A stretch of 64,000 bases of DNA from an uncultured Carboxylicivirga sp. (GTDB lineage Bacteria; Bacteroidota; Bacteroidia; Bacteroidales; Marinilabiliaceae), in contig CANNEA010000003.1 of assembly GCA_947503525.1 (NCBI GenBank), positions 186,001 through 250,000 of the forward strand, given 5' to 3'. The notes under the pieces are model-generated. The model saw only the letters and a list, made by a program, of their open reading frames with translations. It did no database searches and was not told the DNA's origin. Shown here one piece after another: positions 49,060-57,947 of this stretch (position 1 is its first letter; each line of letters begins with the position of its first letter). The position numbers and the translations under genes are program-made.

Positions 49060-50601
49060 TTATTCCTCTTCTTTGGGTTTAATAATGAGTTGCATGCGAT
49101 TGGCAATTGAGTCGTACCATTTTTCAGGTATGCTCAAACGCTGTGAGAATTGAGGCAAGTCATCCTCATCAATTTGAATGATATATTCGCCTGGTGTTAA
49201 GGCCATGATAAATTGCGATGAATCTTGGGTGGCTCTGTATCTGCCAACAATAAATTCCATGGTATCTCGTACTGTGATTCTAGGCGCAAATTCTGGAATA
49301 ACCAGACCAGTATCTGTTTGCAAACGTATGTCGCATTTAATTATCGCATTAAATGCTTCTTTCTCATTGAAGATTACCTTATAAATATCTCTTGCTCCAT
49401 ATCCTTCAGGTCGAATTGATGAAACATAGGCATGACGCTTACCATAAACCCAAGAAATATTATAGTTGTCATAGGTGTCATTTATGGGGTAGCCCATATT
49501 AACTGCTTCGCTCCAAGTTTGGGTTGCTTTGTCGTAATCAGAGTAAAACAAGTCATATCCTCCCATTGACTTATCATTATCAGAAGAGAAATAAAGGCGT
49601 TGGCCATCTTCGGATAGAACCGGAAAGTTCTCGTTATATTTTGTATTTATTTTTCCAGATAGTTCCCTTGCTACACCCCAGGAACCATCCGGTAATTTGA
49701 TTGAATAATAGAGGTCGGTATCCCCATTTTCCGAATCGCCCGAAAATAGTATCGAATCACCGCTAGCGGTAAACCACACTCCAAATTCAGCGCCTTGACC
49801 ATCCAAAGGGGTGCCATATTCTTTTAAAGCCTCAAACATATAGTTACCTAAATATTCAGCATAAGCCATTTGTTCTTCCTTATTCTTATTGTGAAAAACC
49901 ATTAATTGACTCCTGTATGGGTCAATGCCGGCTACCATTTCATCAAATACACTATTTATTTTAGATCCAATGGTTTTGCCTTTTTCATGTTGATGTTTAT
50001 TCATCTCTGAAACACAGATGTTGAAGTAATATATTCCGGCATAGCTGTTGTATCGTTTGTCAGATGAATAAAAAAGAACGTTTTCATCATAAGTAACAAA
50101 AGGGCTAATTTCGTTTCTTGATGTGTTAATGTTTTCGCCGAGGTTGATGAATTCTACATTTACAGACGATTGAACGAAAGCATACGCATTGTTAATAGTA
50201 GCTTGCAATGCAATACTTTTTTCTCTAAGTTCATCATCTGAATTAATCAGATGCTGGTTTTTTATAAGTTGATTTTTAGCCTCGTCAAACTGGTGATTAT
50301 GATATAGGGCTAAGGCATAATTAAAGTTGGCTTTAGCATTTTCGGGTTTGAGTTCAAGTAGTTTTTCTAAGTAAGGCAAGGCCTGTTCGCGTGGGGTATT
50401 ATCTTTTAAGTAACAGTCAATGATTTTTTCAAGTAGCTTTTCATCATTGGGTGCTTTACGATATAAGCGTAAATAATCTTTTAATGCACGTTCGTAATTA
50501 TAATATTTGAAGTACTTCTCGGCACGTTGTTCATATTTTTTCTGAGCAACAATATGCAATGATAAAACGCTAAGTATTGCGAGTATAAATATTCTCCTCA
50601 T
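49060..50601 (-). CDS. PorE-like TPR and beta-propeller protein lacking OmpA domain
   Basis: 513 residues. Signal peptide MRRIFILAILSVLSLHIVAQ; TPR helices (about 22-160: YEQRAEKYFKYYNYERALKD, then ALPYLEKLLELKPENAKANF); a PD40-type beta-propeller (about 160-410: FSGDSENGDTDLYYS, LYFSSDNDKSMGGYDLFYSD); and a regulatory-like beta domain at the end (about 415-500: IIKCDIRLQTDTGLVIPEFA). That order is that of PorE, a type IX secretion-linked peptidoglycan-binding lipoprotein, minus its OmpA-like C-terminus and lipobox. Without the peptidoglycan domain it may act as a related envelope adaptor. No other secretion gene is nearby. Confidence 0.78.
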   Translation of the reverse strand: MRRIFILAILSVLSLHIVAQKKYEQRAEKYFKYYNYERALKDYLRLYRKAPNDEKLLEKIIDCYLKDNTPREQALPYLEKLLELKPENAKANFNYALALYHNHQFDEAKNQLIKNQHLINSDDELREKSIALQATINNAYAFVQSSVNVEFINLGENINTSRNEISPFVTYDENVLFYSSDKRYNSYAGIYYFNICVSEMNKHQHEKGKTIGSKINSVFDEMVAGIDPYRSQLMVFHNKNKEEQMAYAEYLGNYMFEALKEYGTPLDGQGAEFGVWFTASGDSILFSGDSENGDTDLYYSIKLPDGSWGVARELSGKINTKYNENFPVLSEDGQRLYFSSDNDKSMGGYDLFYSDYDKATQTWSEAVNMGYPINDTYDNYNISWVYGKRHAYVSSIRPEGYGARDIYKVIFNEKEAFNAIIKCDIRLQTDTGLVIPEFAPRITVRDTMEFIVGRYRATQDSSQFIMALTPGEYIIQIDEDDLPQFSQRLSIPEKWYDSIANRMQLIIKPKEEE

Positions 50602-50739
50602 GATTTGGCCCTAATGGAATATAGCTTAAAGAAAATAAATACATCTAAATATAAAAAGTTATTGCTCAAAATGAGTTTTTAAATTTAAAATAGCTTACTC
50701 TGAACAAACTAGAATAGAACTTGTTAAATTTTTGTAAGT

Positions 50740-50766
50740 ACGATAAATATTATCGTTGATTCAACG
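50740..50766. promoter_or_regulatory. Fur-like palindrome with overlapping second dyad upstream of SOD
   Basis: ACGATAA (50740-50746), ATA, TTATCGT (50750-50756) is a perfect dyad whose core GATAA-3 bases-TTATC matches the spacing of the 7-1-7 Fur box. It overlaps a second dyad, CGTTGA-T-TCAACG (50754-50766). The site is 40-66 bases before the start of the superoxide dismutase gene. Iron-dependent control is inferred. Confidence 0.45.
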
Positions 50767-50805
50767 AGCTTCAATTGATTAAAATAGTATAAGCGAACAT
50801 AACTC

Positions 50806-51549
50806 ATGAAACGAAGACAATTTATTGGATTAATAGGACTTGGAGCTGCAGGTGCATGTGCGCCAGGTGGCAATAAAAGTAATTCAACTGAAAGCAAAAA
50901 TGAAGCATTAAAGGCTGCACCAATTTCGGGACATTTTTTTCCTGCCTTACCATATAATTATAACGCTTTAGAACCGTATATTGATGCGGAAACAATGGAG
51001 CTTCATTACGATAAACATCATAGGGGGTATTATAAGAAATTTACAGCTGCCATAGATGATAGCTCACTGGAAACCATGTCGATGAGGGATGTGTTTGGTG
51101 AAATGTCAAAGCATAATGATGGCGTTCGAAATAATGGTGGCGGCTATTATAATCATATGTTGTTTTGGGAAAATCTGAGTCCTGAAAAGTCTGAGCCATC
51201 AGCTCGCTTATTAAGTCATATTGTAAAAAACTTTAAATCGTTTGAAGGATTTAAGGAAGCTTTTTACAAAGCGGCTAAAACACGTTTTGGTAGTGGATGG
51301 GCCTGGTTGGTTTTAACCGATGATCGTAAGTTGAAAATTACTTCTACGCCCAACCAGGATAACCCTTTAATGGATGATGTTGAAGAAAGAGGTATTCCAT
51401 TGATGACAATTGATGTATGGGAACATGCTTATTACCTAAATTATCAGAATAGAAGAGGGGATTATATTAATGCCTTTTGGAGTATTGTTAATTGGAAAGT
51501 GGTAAGTAAGCGATTCGAAAAAGCACTTAAAGGAGAATGGTTAGGTTAA
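50806..51549 (+). CDS. Exported Fe/Mn superoxide dismutase
   Basis: 247 residues. The start MKRRQFIGLIGLGAAGACAP has twin arginines, a short hydrophobic core and a cysteine (Cys18) in a GAC context, so export by Tat, probably with lipidation, is expected. The SOD domain (about 43-245) has metal ligands His67 (ELHYDKHH), His117 (GGYYNHMLFW), Asp203 and His207 (TIDVWEHAYY). Both helical and alpha/beta SOD domains are full length. Fe versus Mn cannot be fixed from sequence. Export through Tat suggests that metal is loaded in the cytoplasm and that the enzyme guards the envelope against superoxide. A Fur-like dyad precedes it and a terminator follows. Confidence 0.9.
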   Translation: MKRRQFIGLIGLGAAGACAPGGNKSNSTESKNEALKAAPISGHFFPALPYNYNALEPYIDAETMELHYDKHHRGYYKKFTAAIDDSSLETMSMRDVFGEMSKHNDGVRNNGGGYYNHMLFWENLSPEKSEPSARLLSHIVKNFKSFEGFKEAFYKAAKTRFGSGWAWLVLTDDRKLKITSTPNQDNPLMDDVEERGIPLMTIDVWEHAYYLNYQNRRGDYINAFWSIVNWKVVSKRFEKALKGEWLG

Positions 51550-51577
51550 GAATTCGCCATTAAAGTAAATATATTAG

Positions 51578-51606
51578 GAAAAGCTCTTCGTCATGAAGGG
51601 CTTTTC
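51578..51606 (+). terminator. Terminator of the SOD gene
   Basis: GAAAAGCTCTTC (51578-51589) and GAAGGGCTTTTC (51595-51606) pair over 12 bases with one G-T, loop GTCAT. Confidence 0.85.
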
Positions 51607-51642
51607 TTGTATTTTCACCTTTGTTAGTAAGCAATATAAACT

Positions 51643-52233
51643 ATGAGAAAAATTTTGATACTGTTTGCCCATCCAATTTCGCATAAATCAAGGGTAAACA
51701 TTGAAATGATTAATGCTGTTAAAAATATTAGTGGAGTAACAGTGCATGATTTGTATGAAGAGTATCCAGATTTTTTTATCGATGTAAAAAGAGAACAGAA
51801 ATTATTAATGGATCATGATGTTATCATTTGGCAGCACCCTTTTTATTGGTACAGCGCACCTTCCATTCTTAAAGAATGGTTTGATTTGGTTTTAGAACAT
51901 GGTTTTGCCTATGGACATGATGGAAATTCATTAAAGGGTAAGATAGCAATGTCGGTTATAACTACCGGAGGAAAAAAGGAGACTTATTCAAGCAATGGAC
52001 TTAATTCATTTCCCTTGACTGATTTTCTAATTCCTTATAAACAATCTTGTACATTGTGTCAAATGGAGTATTTACCTCCATTTGTTGTGCATGGTACGCA
52101 TTTATTAGCGACGAACGATATAGAGTTGCTAAAGGTTGATTATGTCAAGTTAATAAGCTTATTAAAAGATGAGCAATTCAAATTAAAGGATATTGACAAT
52201 TCCATGTTTGTTAATGAATTCTTAAATAATTAA
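51643..52233 (+). CDS. kefF: KefF-type NAD(P)H flavin oxidoreductase
   Basis: 196 residues of the flavodoxin-like NQO1 family: ILILFAHPISHKSRVN (FMN-phosphate loop), IIWQHPFYWYSAPSILKEWF (flavin ring segment) and MSVITTGGKKETYSSNG. It sits 3 bases ahead of a Kef antiporter gene, the classical arrangement in which the ancillary flavoprotein KefF (or KefG) is required for full activity of the potassium efflux channel. It probably also reduces quinone-like electrophiles. The pair should act in electrophile defence through cytoplasmic acidification. Confidence 0.88.
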   Translation: MRKILILFAHPISHKSRVNIEMINAVKNISGVTVHDLYEEYPDFFIDVKREQKLLMDHDVIIWQHPFYWYSAPSILKEWFDLVLEHGFAYGHDGNSLKGKIAMSVITTGGKKETYSSNGLNSFPLTDFLIPYKQSCTLCQMEYLPPFVVHGTHLLATNDIELLKVDYVKLISLLKDEQFKLKDIDNSMFVNEFLNN

Positions 52234-52236
52234 TTC

Positions 52237-54141
52237 ATGCACATTGATTCGGTATTTATACAAATAATGATCTACCTTTTAGCAGCGGTAATTGCAGTGC
52301 CAATAGCAAAGAAGGTGGGTTTAGGTTCGGTGCTTGGTTATTTAATTGCGGGTATAGCCATTGGACCAGCATTATTCGGTTTTGTTGGTAATGATGGAGC
52401 TGATGTCATGCATTTTGCTGAATTTGGAGTTGTTATCATGCTTTTTTTAATTGGCTTGGAATTGCACCCCAGCATGTTGTGGAAAATGAAGCGACAAATA
52501 TTCGGATTGGGAGGTTTGCAGATTGGCATAACAACGGTATTAATTAGCTTTATCGCATCCTTCTTCTGGTTAAATATAGCTCAAGCCATAACCACAGGAT
52601 TAATTCTGGCCTTGTCTTCTACAGCTATTGTTTTACAAACGCTTTCTGAAAAAGGTAAACTACAAACTATTGGCGGTCGTCATAGTTTTTCAGTGCTTTT
52701 AATGCAAGATATATCTGTTGTTCCGATATTTGCTATTTTGGCGGTTTTTGCGAATCAGGTGGGCTCTTCATCAGGATTGGAAATTGGAGATGAGATAGTT
52801 GCGGAAAAAGGCTGGCAAAAGTTATTATTAATTGTTGGAGCTGTGTCGGTTATTATTGTTGGGGGTAAATATGCCGCACACTATATTTTTAAAGTAATTG
52901 CAGATACGGGACTTCGGGAACTTTTTACTGCCACAGCATTGTTAATGGTTATTAGTATAGCAGTTGCGATGGAGGCGGTTGGTTTATCCCCTGCTTTGGG
53001 CACTTTCCTTGCTGGGGTGATTTTGGCTAATAGTGAATACCGCTATGAGTTGGAAAACACTTTGGAACCTTCAAAGGGTTTGTTGTTGGGCTTATTTTTT
53101 ATTTCTGTTGGGGTTAGTATTGATTTTGTTCTATTGGTGGATAACCTGATGCTCATTCTGGGTTTGTTATTGGCATTGGTATTAGTCAAGTTTGGAGTGC
53201 TTCTGGCTTTAGGGAAGCTTTTTAAGTTAAATACAACTCAAAATCTGCTATTTACATTTAGCCTGGCTCAAGCCGGAGAGTTTGGTTTTGTTTTAATCTC
53301 CTTTGCTACTCAAAATGCTATATACGATGAATTTACTTCTGGCATATTATTAATAGTAGTGGCTTTGTCAATGTTAATCACTCCTTTGTTGTTTATTATT
53401 AATGAAAAACTGATTTCACCCAGACTTCTTAAAAGTGAGCGAAAAGAATCGAATTCTGATATTATTGAGGATACCGATAATCCGGTTATACTTGCGGGTT
53501 TTGGTCGATTGGGAATGGTATTGGGAAGGTATTTGAATGCTAACGGTGTTAAATCAACCATACTAGATATAAACCCTCATAACATACAGTACCTTAAAAA
53601 ATTTGGTTATAAGATTTACTACGGCGACATTACCCGACCGGAAATGCTCGAAGCTGCTGGAGCAGCAAAAGCTAAAGTTTTAATAATTGCCATGGGAGAT
53701 CGTCAGCAAATTGATAAATTAATTGAGGTTGCTTCTAAGCATTATCCTAATCTTAAATTAATTGTGAGGGCGGTTGATGTGGCGCATGATCTTGAGTTAA
53801 GAAATAAAAATATTGATGCACATCGTCAGGAAACGTTTGATTCTGCAGTTCAACTTGGTGCTGATGCATTAGAAGCATTAGGAGTGAGCAAAAACAGAGT
53901 ATATCGTTCTTCAGTAGCATTTAAACACTGGGATAGGCGATTTATGGATAATCTCCAGAAACGTTACGGAATTGATGATCCTCATTTTGTAATGGAAACC
54001 AAAAAATTCTCAGAACACATTGAAAATATTTTACTGATGCAGCAAAAACATCCTTATCAAGATATGGATTGTGCCTGGGATAATGAGCCACTTATTTCTG
54101 AAGCAAAGAAAGAAAAACCTGATGACGATATGAGAAAGTAA
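52237..54141 (+). CDS. kefC: KefC/KefB-type K+/H+ antiporter (CPA2) with RCK domain
   Basis: 634 residues. Twelve or more helices (about 5-390) of the CPA2 transporter: GSVLGYLIAGIAIGP, FAEFGVVIMLFLIGLELHPS, a LALSSTAIVLQTL helix and LGTFLAGVILANSEYR. The cytoplasmic RCK_N domain follows (about 410-530) with the dinucleotide motif GFGRLG near residue 420. This is the complete Kef layout gated by glutathione adducts in Proteobacteria; the Bacteroidota thiol that would gate it is unclear. Translationally close to kefF. The acidic tail after about 590 has no known role. Confidence 0.92.
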   Translation: MHIDSVFIQIMIYLLAAVIAVPIAKKVGLGSVLGYLIAGIAIGPALFGFVGNDGADVMHFAEFGVVIMLFLIGLELHPSMLWKMKRQIFGLGGLQIGITTVLISFIASFFWLNIAQAITTGLILALSSTAIVLQTLSEKGKLQTIGGRHSFSVLLMQDISVVPIFAILAVFANQVGSSSGLEIGDEIVAEKGWQKLLLIVGAVSVIIVGGKYAAHYIFKVIADTGLRELFTATALLMVISIAVAMEAVGLSPALGTFLAGVILANSEYRYELENTLEPSKGLLLGLFFISVGVSIDFVLLVDNLMLILGLLLALVLVKFGVLLALGKLFKLNTTQNLLFTFSLAQAGEFGFVLISFATQNAIYDEFTSGILLIVVALSMLITPLLFIINEKLISPRLLKSERKESNSDIIEDTDNPVILAGFGRLGMVLGRYLNANGVKSTILDINPHNIQYLKKFGYKIYYGDITRPEMLEAAGAAKAKVLIIAMGDRQQIDKLIEVASKHYPNLKLIVRAVDVAHDLELRNKNIDAHRQETFDSAVQLGADALEALGVSKNRVYRSSVAFKHWDRRFMDNLQKRYGIDDPHFVMETKKFSEHIENILLMQQKHPYQDMDCAWDNEPLISEAKKEKPDDDMRK

Positions 54142-54203
54142 CATTTTTGAAAGAATAGCGTTTAATAACTCTGGTGAGTTAATGATACTTAAATGTTTAT
54201 TCA

Positions 54204-55706
54204 ATGAAGAAGCGTAAGGCTTTAAATATCTATACGTTTATTGCCGTATGGACTATTATAATGGTAATTGGGTTTATTGGAATTACTTTATCCTTAAAGA
54301 TTGTTCAGGAAGAGTATGTAGAGTTACAACTAGATATCAACAAAAGAAATCTGGAATTCTATATTGGAATAATAGATCATAAAATTAAATCAGGCATAGC
54401 AGATGAATTAATAATTCAACAGTTTCAAGAACTTGTTGAAAGAAGTGATCCATCAAAAGGTTATGTGTGTTTGTTTGATAGTGATGAAGGTACTATGCTT
54501 TGTCATCCCAATCGTGACATGCTTGGACTTAAGGTGCCTACCTCTTTGACCATTAAAGATAACGTATTGGATTCTGTTTTAAGTTGGTATGATGTAATAA
54601 AAACCAGAACAGAAACCGGTGGTGTTTTATCTAAAATGGGTCAGTCGGAAATAACTTTTACGCGTCCATTAGATAAAACCAGATGGATGATTTCGTCGCA
54701 TGAAAATATTGGAGCTATAAAGTCGGAAATTGCCAGGCAGCGAAAAACTTTTTTACTCGGTTTTTTAGTATTTGCTACAGTAATGGCCATAGTTGCTGCT
54801 TATGTTGCTCGTAAATTAAGTAGCCTTTATGAAGCTAAAATCGAGGAGAAGAATAAATTGTTGGATGCCAGTAATACGCAACTTAAACAGTTTAATGAGA
54901 AAGTAGCTCAACAGCATAATCAAATTAAAGAGCAACATAAGAGCATTACAGATAGTGTAAAATATGCACAGAAAATTCAAGAAGCCATCTTAACACCTCA
55001 AACTTTAATTACAGATATATTACCGGATTCTTTCATTTTTTATAAACCAAAAAATATTGTATCCGGTGATTTTTACTGGTTAACAGAGAATGATCAATTT
55101 AAGCTAATTGCTGTCGGAGATTGTACCGGCCATGGTGTGCCTGGAGCATTTATGAGTGCAATGGCTATTTCGGCATTAAGCGAAATAACAGGAAATATAA
55201 CTAAGTGGAGTGCCAAAGCAATTTTATACTTATTACGAGCAAAAGTTATAAAGGCATTACACCAGGAAGAGTCGGATCCTTATGGAAAGGATGGCTTAGA
55301 TATTGGCCTTTGCCTTATTAATAAAGCGAACGGTGATATTGAATATTCAGGTGCATATCACGACTTATATATTCTGAATGATGAAGGTGTACATATTGTT
55401 AAAGGTGATAAAATGCCTATAGGTCTTCATCCAAGGTTGAACATGGAATTTACAAATCACATTGTAAAATATTCTTCCAACAACACATATTATTTAAGTT
55501 CAGACGGTATTATTGATCAATTTGGTGGTGCAGAAGGTAAAAAGCTTAAACGTAAAGGTTTTGTTAAAGTGATTTCAGGTTTAAATGGTAAGGCCATGTT
55601 AGAGAAGAAACATCGCTTGGGTGAATTTTTTATCAAATGGCAGGACAATGGAGGCCAAATTTTGGAACAAACGGATGATGTATTGGTAATGGGTTTTAAG
55701 GTCTAA
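54204..55706 (+). CDS. Membrane sensor with SpoIIE-type PP2C phosphatase domain
   Basis: 500 residues. TM1 (about 10-32), a periplasmic Cache-like sensor of about 145 residues (GYVCLFDSDEGTMLCHPNRD is a typical Cache/PAS-like segment), TM2 (about 184-204), a coiled coil (about 210-255) and a PP2C SpoIIE domain (about 260-500) with metal-binding SGDFYWLTE, VGDCTGHGVPGAFMSAMAI, SGAYHDLYIL and TDDVLVMGF. Such proteins dephosphorylate STAS antagonists and so control partner-switching sigma or signalling modules; no STAS or anti-sigma kinase gene is adjacent, though SulP in this window has a STAS domain. The signal sensed is unknown. Confidence 0.88.
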   Translation: MKKRKALNIYTFIAVWTIIMVIGFIGITLSLKIVQEEYVELQLDINKRNLEFYIGIIDHKIKSGIADELIIQQFQELVERSDPSKGYVCLFDSDEGTMLCHPNRDMLGLKVPTSLTIKDNVLDSVLSWYDVIKTRTETGGVLSKMGQSEITFTRPLDKTRWMISSHENIGAIKSEIARQRKTFLLGFLVFATVMAIVAAYVARKLSSLYEAKIEEKNKLLDASNTQLKQFNEKVAQQHNQIKEQHKSITDSVKYAQKIQEAILTPQTLITDILPDSFIFYKPKNIVSGDFYWLTENDQFKLIAVGDCTGHGVPGAFMSAMAISALSEITGNITKWSAKAILYLLRAKVIKALHQEESDPYGKDGLDIGLCLINKANGDIEYSGAYHDLYILNDEGVHIVKGDKMPIGLHPRLNMEFTNHIVKYSSNNTYYLSSDGIIDQFGGAEGKKLKRKGFVKVISGLNGKAMLEKKHRLGEFFIKWQDNGGQILEQTDDVLVMGFKV

Positions 55707-55855
55707 ACCAGAGTTTCAGATTTTTATAAAAACCATGCCAGTTAGCGTGTCAATCGATTTAAAGTCTTTTGCTTAAATAGATTTTAACAATCCTGTTTCA
55801 TTCGTGGCATACTTCTTGTTTAACTATTAGTGTTATTCACTCAAACAATGAAGCT

Positions 55856-55984
55856 ATGAAGAAGACGATAGATAATAGGGTAATAGCGAAACATATAGTT
55901 TTCGAACTATTTTTGACAGTATTAATTTCAATATTAGTTGGATTGGTGGTTTTTCTAACTTTTTTAGGAGCTTTCCCTATATAA
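55856..55984 (+). CDS. Possible 42-residue single-helix membrane peptide
   Basis: ATG at 55856 to TAA at 55984. The peptide has a charged N-terminus (MKKTIDNRVIAKH) and one long hydrophobic helix (VLISILVGLVVFLTFLG) ending AFPI. Positive-inside topology is good and the codon use is like neighbours. It is 150 bases after the phosphatase gene. The evidence is only composition and topology; it could be a chance ORF. Confidence 0.4.
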   Translation: MKKTIDNRVIAKHIVFELFLTVLISILVGLVVFLTFLGAFPI

Positions 55985-56218
55985 TTTAGTGTTCGGGATG
56001 CTAAGTTTTTATTTTACGATGGTACAATATTAATTTTAGTAGTGACAATTGTTTAATTTCATCGAAGTTAAAATAATTATACATTATCCTGTAAATCCTG
56101 ATTGAGTTAAATGTTGTAGATTGAACGATTGATTCTCTCTAAACTTCAACAAAGTGTAGAAAAACATACACAATATTCACTTACTCATAAGGCTAAAGAT
56201 TTTATTCAAAAATATTTG

Positions 56219-56254
56219 AAACCTTTTATATCTTTACGATATAAAAGGTTTTTT
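56219..56254 (+). promoter_or_regulatory. Terminator-like hairpin ending at the DUF2520 start codon
   Basis: A perfect 14-bp inverted repeat, AAACCTTTTATATC (56219-56232) and GATATAAAAGGTTT (56238-56251), loop TTTAC, runs into further T to 56254; the ATG of the next gene is at 56255. The T run makes it look like a terminator or attenuator in the leader of the DUF2520 gene. Confidence 0.55.
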
Positions 56255-57019
56255 ATGCGAATTGTTTTAATTGGTTCAGGTAATGTAGCTTCCCAGCTTG
56301 GTCTGGCATTGCATGCTGCAAACCATAATATGCTTCAGGTTTATAGTCGCGATATTAATAATGCCACTTTATTGGCTGATAAAATAAATGCAGATCCCAT
56401 TAATGATTTAACCAAAATTGATTATTCTGCCGATTTATACATCATTTCGGTAAAAGATGACGCATTAAAAAACGTTATTCAATCTTTGCCTGTACTAGAA
56501 GGCATCGTGTGCCATACTGCCGGAAGTATTGAAATAGATGTTTTATCGAAATTCAGTAATTACGGAGTTTTTTACCCCTTTCAAACCATTACTAAGAACA
56601 AGGACATTGATTGTTATTCATTACCCATTTTGCTTGAAGGAAACTCAGAAACAGTTCTAATGGAACTGCATAAGTTGGCAAAGGCAATATCTCAGAATGT
56701 TAACGAAGTATCATCCCTACAAAGGGGGCAGTTGCACATTGCTGCAGTGTTTGCATGTAATTTTGTAAACCACATGTACCGAATGGCTGATGACTTGCTA
56801 AAGGAATCTAACCTGTCATTTGATTTACTGAAACCATTAATATTGGAAACCGCCAATAAAGTAATGAGCATGGCACCAAGTGAAACCCAAACCGGTCCTG
56901 CTAGTCGAAATGATATGGAGGTTATCGAAAAACATTCGAGGAATTTACAATCAAAAGAACCTTATGACTATGTTTATGACTCATTAACTCAATTGATCTT
57001 AAAGGCAAACAATACCTAA
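56255..57019 (+). CDS. Rossmann-fold protein with DUF2520 domain
   Basis: 254 residues from the ATG at 56255 (a non-ATG frame 126 bases longer exists but runs through the hairpin and has no family match). The N-terminal NAD(P)-type Rossmann fold has MRIVLIGSGNVASQLGLAL, YSRDI, and YIISVKDDALKNVI; HTAGSIEIDVLSKFSNYGVF and PFQTI follow. The C-terminal helical DUF2520 domain (about 130-250) has HIAAVFACNFVNHMY and ETANKVMSMAPSETQTGPAS. It resembles pyrroline-5-carboxylate or ketopantoate reductases in fold; the substrate is not known. In Bacteroidales I recall this gene beside kdsC-ubiA-maf; here it is 40 kb away. Confidence 0.88.
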   Translation: MRIVLIGSGNVASQLGLALHAANHNMLQVYSRDINNATLLADKINADPINDLTKIDYSADLYIISVKDDALKNVIQSLPVLEGIVCHTAGSIEIDVLSKFSNYGVFYPFQTITKNKDIDCYSLPILLEGNSETVLMELHKLAKAISQNVNEVSSLQRGQLHIAAVFACNFVNHMYRMADDLLKESNLSFDLLKPLILETANKVMSMAPSETQTGPASRNDMEVIEKHSRNLQSKEPYDYVYDSLTQLILKANNT

Positions 57020-57454
57020 TAAACCTGAAGTATCTTTTTTTGTCAACGATGGATTTGGTCATAACTGTTCTTAATCAGCTGCTCGCTCTTCTTTTGGTTT
57101 GATGAACCAAAATTAACTTTTCAACTGCCTACTGTTCATTTTTGAGTATAGTACTATTATGAACTTACTTCTTTAGTCAACGACCATACAGTTTACATTG
57201 CCAGGGTGTGCTAAATATGAGTTGGTATAAATTAATAATCCCATAATTTAAACGCTTATTTGATTCGAAATGATTAATAAGACGTTCCTTATAATCCTTA
57301 ATCCTATAAATTAAAGGATGTTAAGAATTGGCAAATTTGCATAATGCAGATGCTTGTGGCACATAAAATGGTATTGAGCACGTACTATTAAAACTTAACC
57401 ATGTTTTTGTAACCACAACATAATTTTTGCGTTGAACGGGACAAAAGGTGGCAT
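57020..57454. other. 435-bp intergenic region
   Basis: AT-rich, no ORF above 20 codons with good character, no tRNA, and no terminator with a GC-rich stem after the DUF2520 gene. I see nothing else specific. Confidence 0.55.
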
Positions 57455-57931
57455 ATGAACACTGGGATGAAAAGATATATTGAACAATTGATTGAAGATC
57501 TTGCAACGGCTAAGGCTAATGCAGGCGTTAAGCTCAGTTTGCTACACAAAAATTCGTATAGTAATGAATATACACCTGTTTGTGAGGAAAAGGATGCTGG
57601 AATTTGTGTCTCGGATTTAATTGGTATGGAGAAATTCTTTTTCCCACGCACCAACTACCTTAATAATATTGAAGTCTCAGAATTGACTAATGAATTAATT
57701 GAAGTTTATAAGGCGCATGGGCTAAATCCAATTTTTGCACCATGTACCACAGATTTGATAAAGTATGGACATCTTCGTGCCTATATTACCCATCAGGTAT
57801 TTCCACTTGAAGGTCAAATGGTAGACATTGAAATGTGTGATTATCTTCCAACAGATTGTCCGTTTGCTTTTCTTTGTCCATCCGCCAAAAATGGATCAAA
57901 ATGTTGCGAGGAACATAAAAAGAGGGCATAA
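57455..57931 (+). CDS. Conserved-looking Cys-rich cytoplasmic protein, unknown function
   Basis: 158 residues, no signal peptide or membrane segment. The first 25 residues are an amphipathic helix (MKRYIEQLIEDLATAKANAG). The middle is mixed alpha/beta. Eight or more cysteines include the C-terminal MCDYLPTDCPFAFLCPS followed by KCCEEHKK, spaced as in a metal site. I recognise no named family; similar proteins in Bacteroidota are annotated as hypothetical. Single gene; its last bases overlap a palindrome that terminates the convergent TerB-like gene. Confidence 0.72.
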   Translation: MNTGMKRYIEQLIEDLATAKANAGVKLSLLHKNSYSNEYTPVCEEKDAGICVSDLIGMEKFFFPRTNYLNNIEVSELTNELIEVYKAHGLNPIFAPCTTDLIKYGHLRAYITHQVFPLEGQMVDIEMCDYLPTDCPFAFLCPSAKNGSKCCEEHKKRA

Positions 57932-57944
57932 ATTTATGCCTCTC
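57917..57944 (-). terminator. Terminator of the TerB-like gene
   Basis: GGCATAAA/TTTATGCC (57925-57940) with flanking GAGG/CCTC pairing forms a strong stem overlapping the stop codon at 57931; on the minus strand five T follow (complement of 57917-57921). Confidence 0.7.
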
Positions 57945-57947
57945 ACA

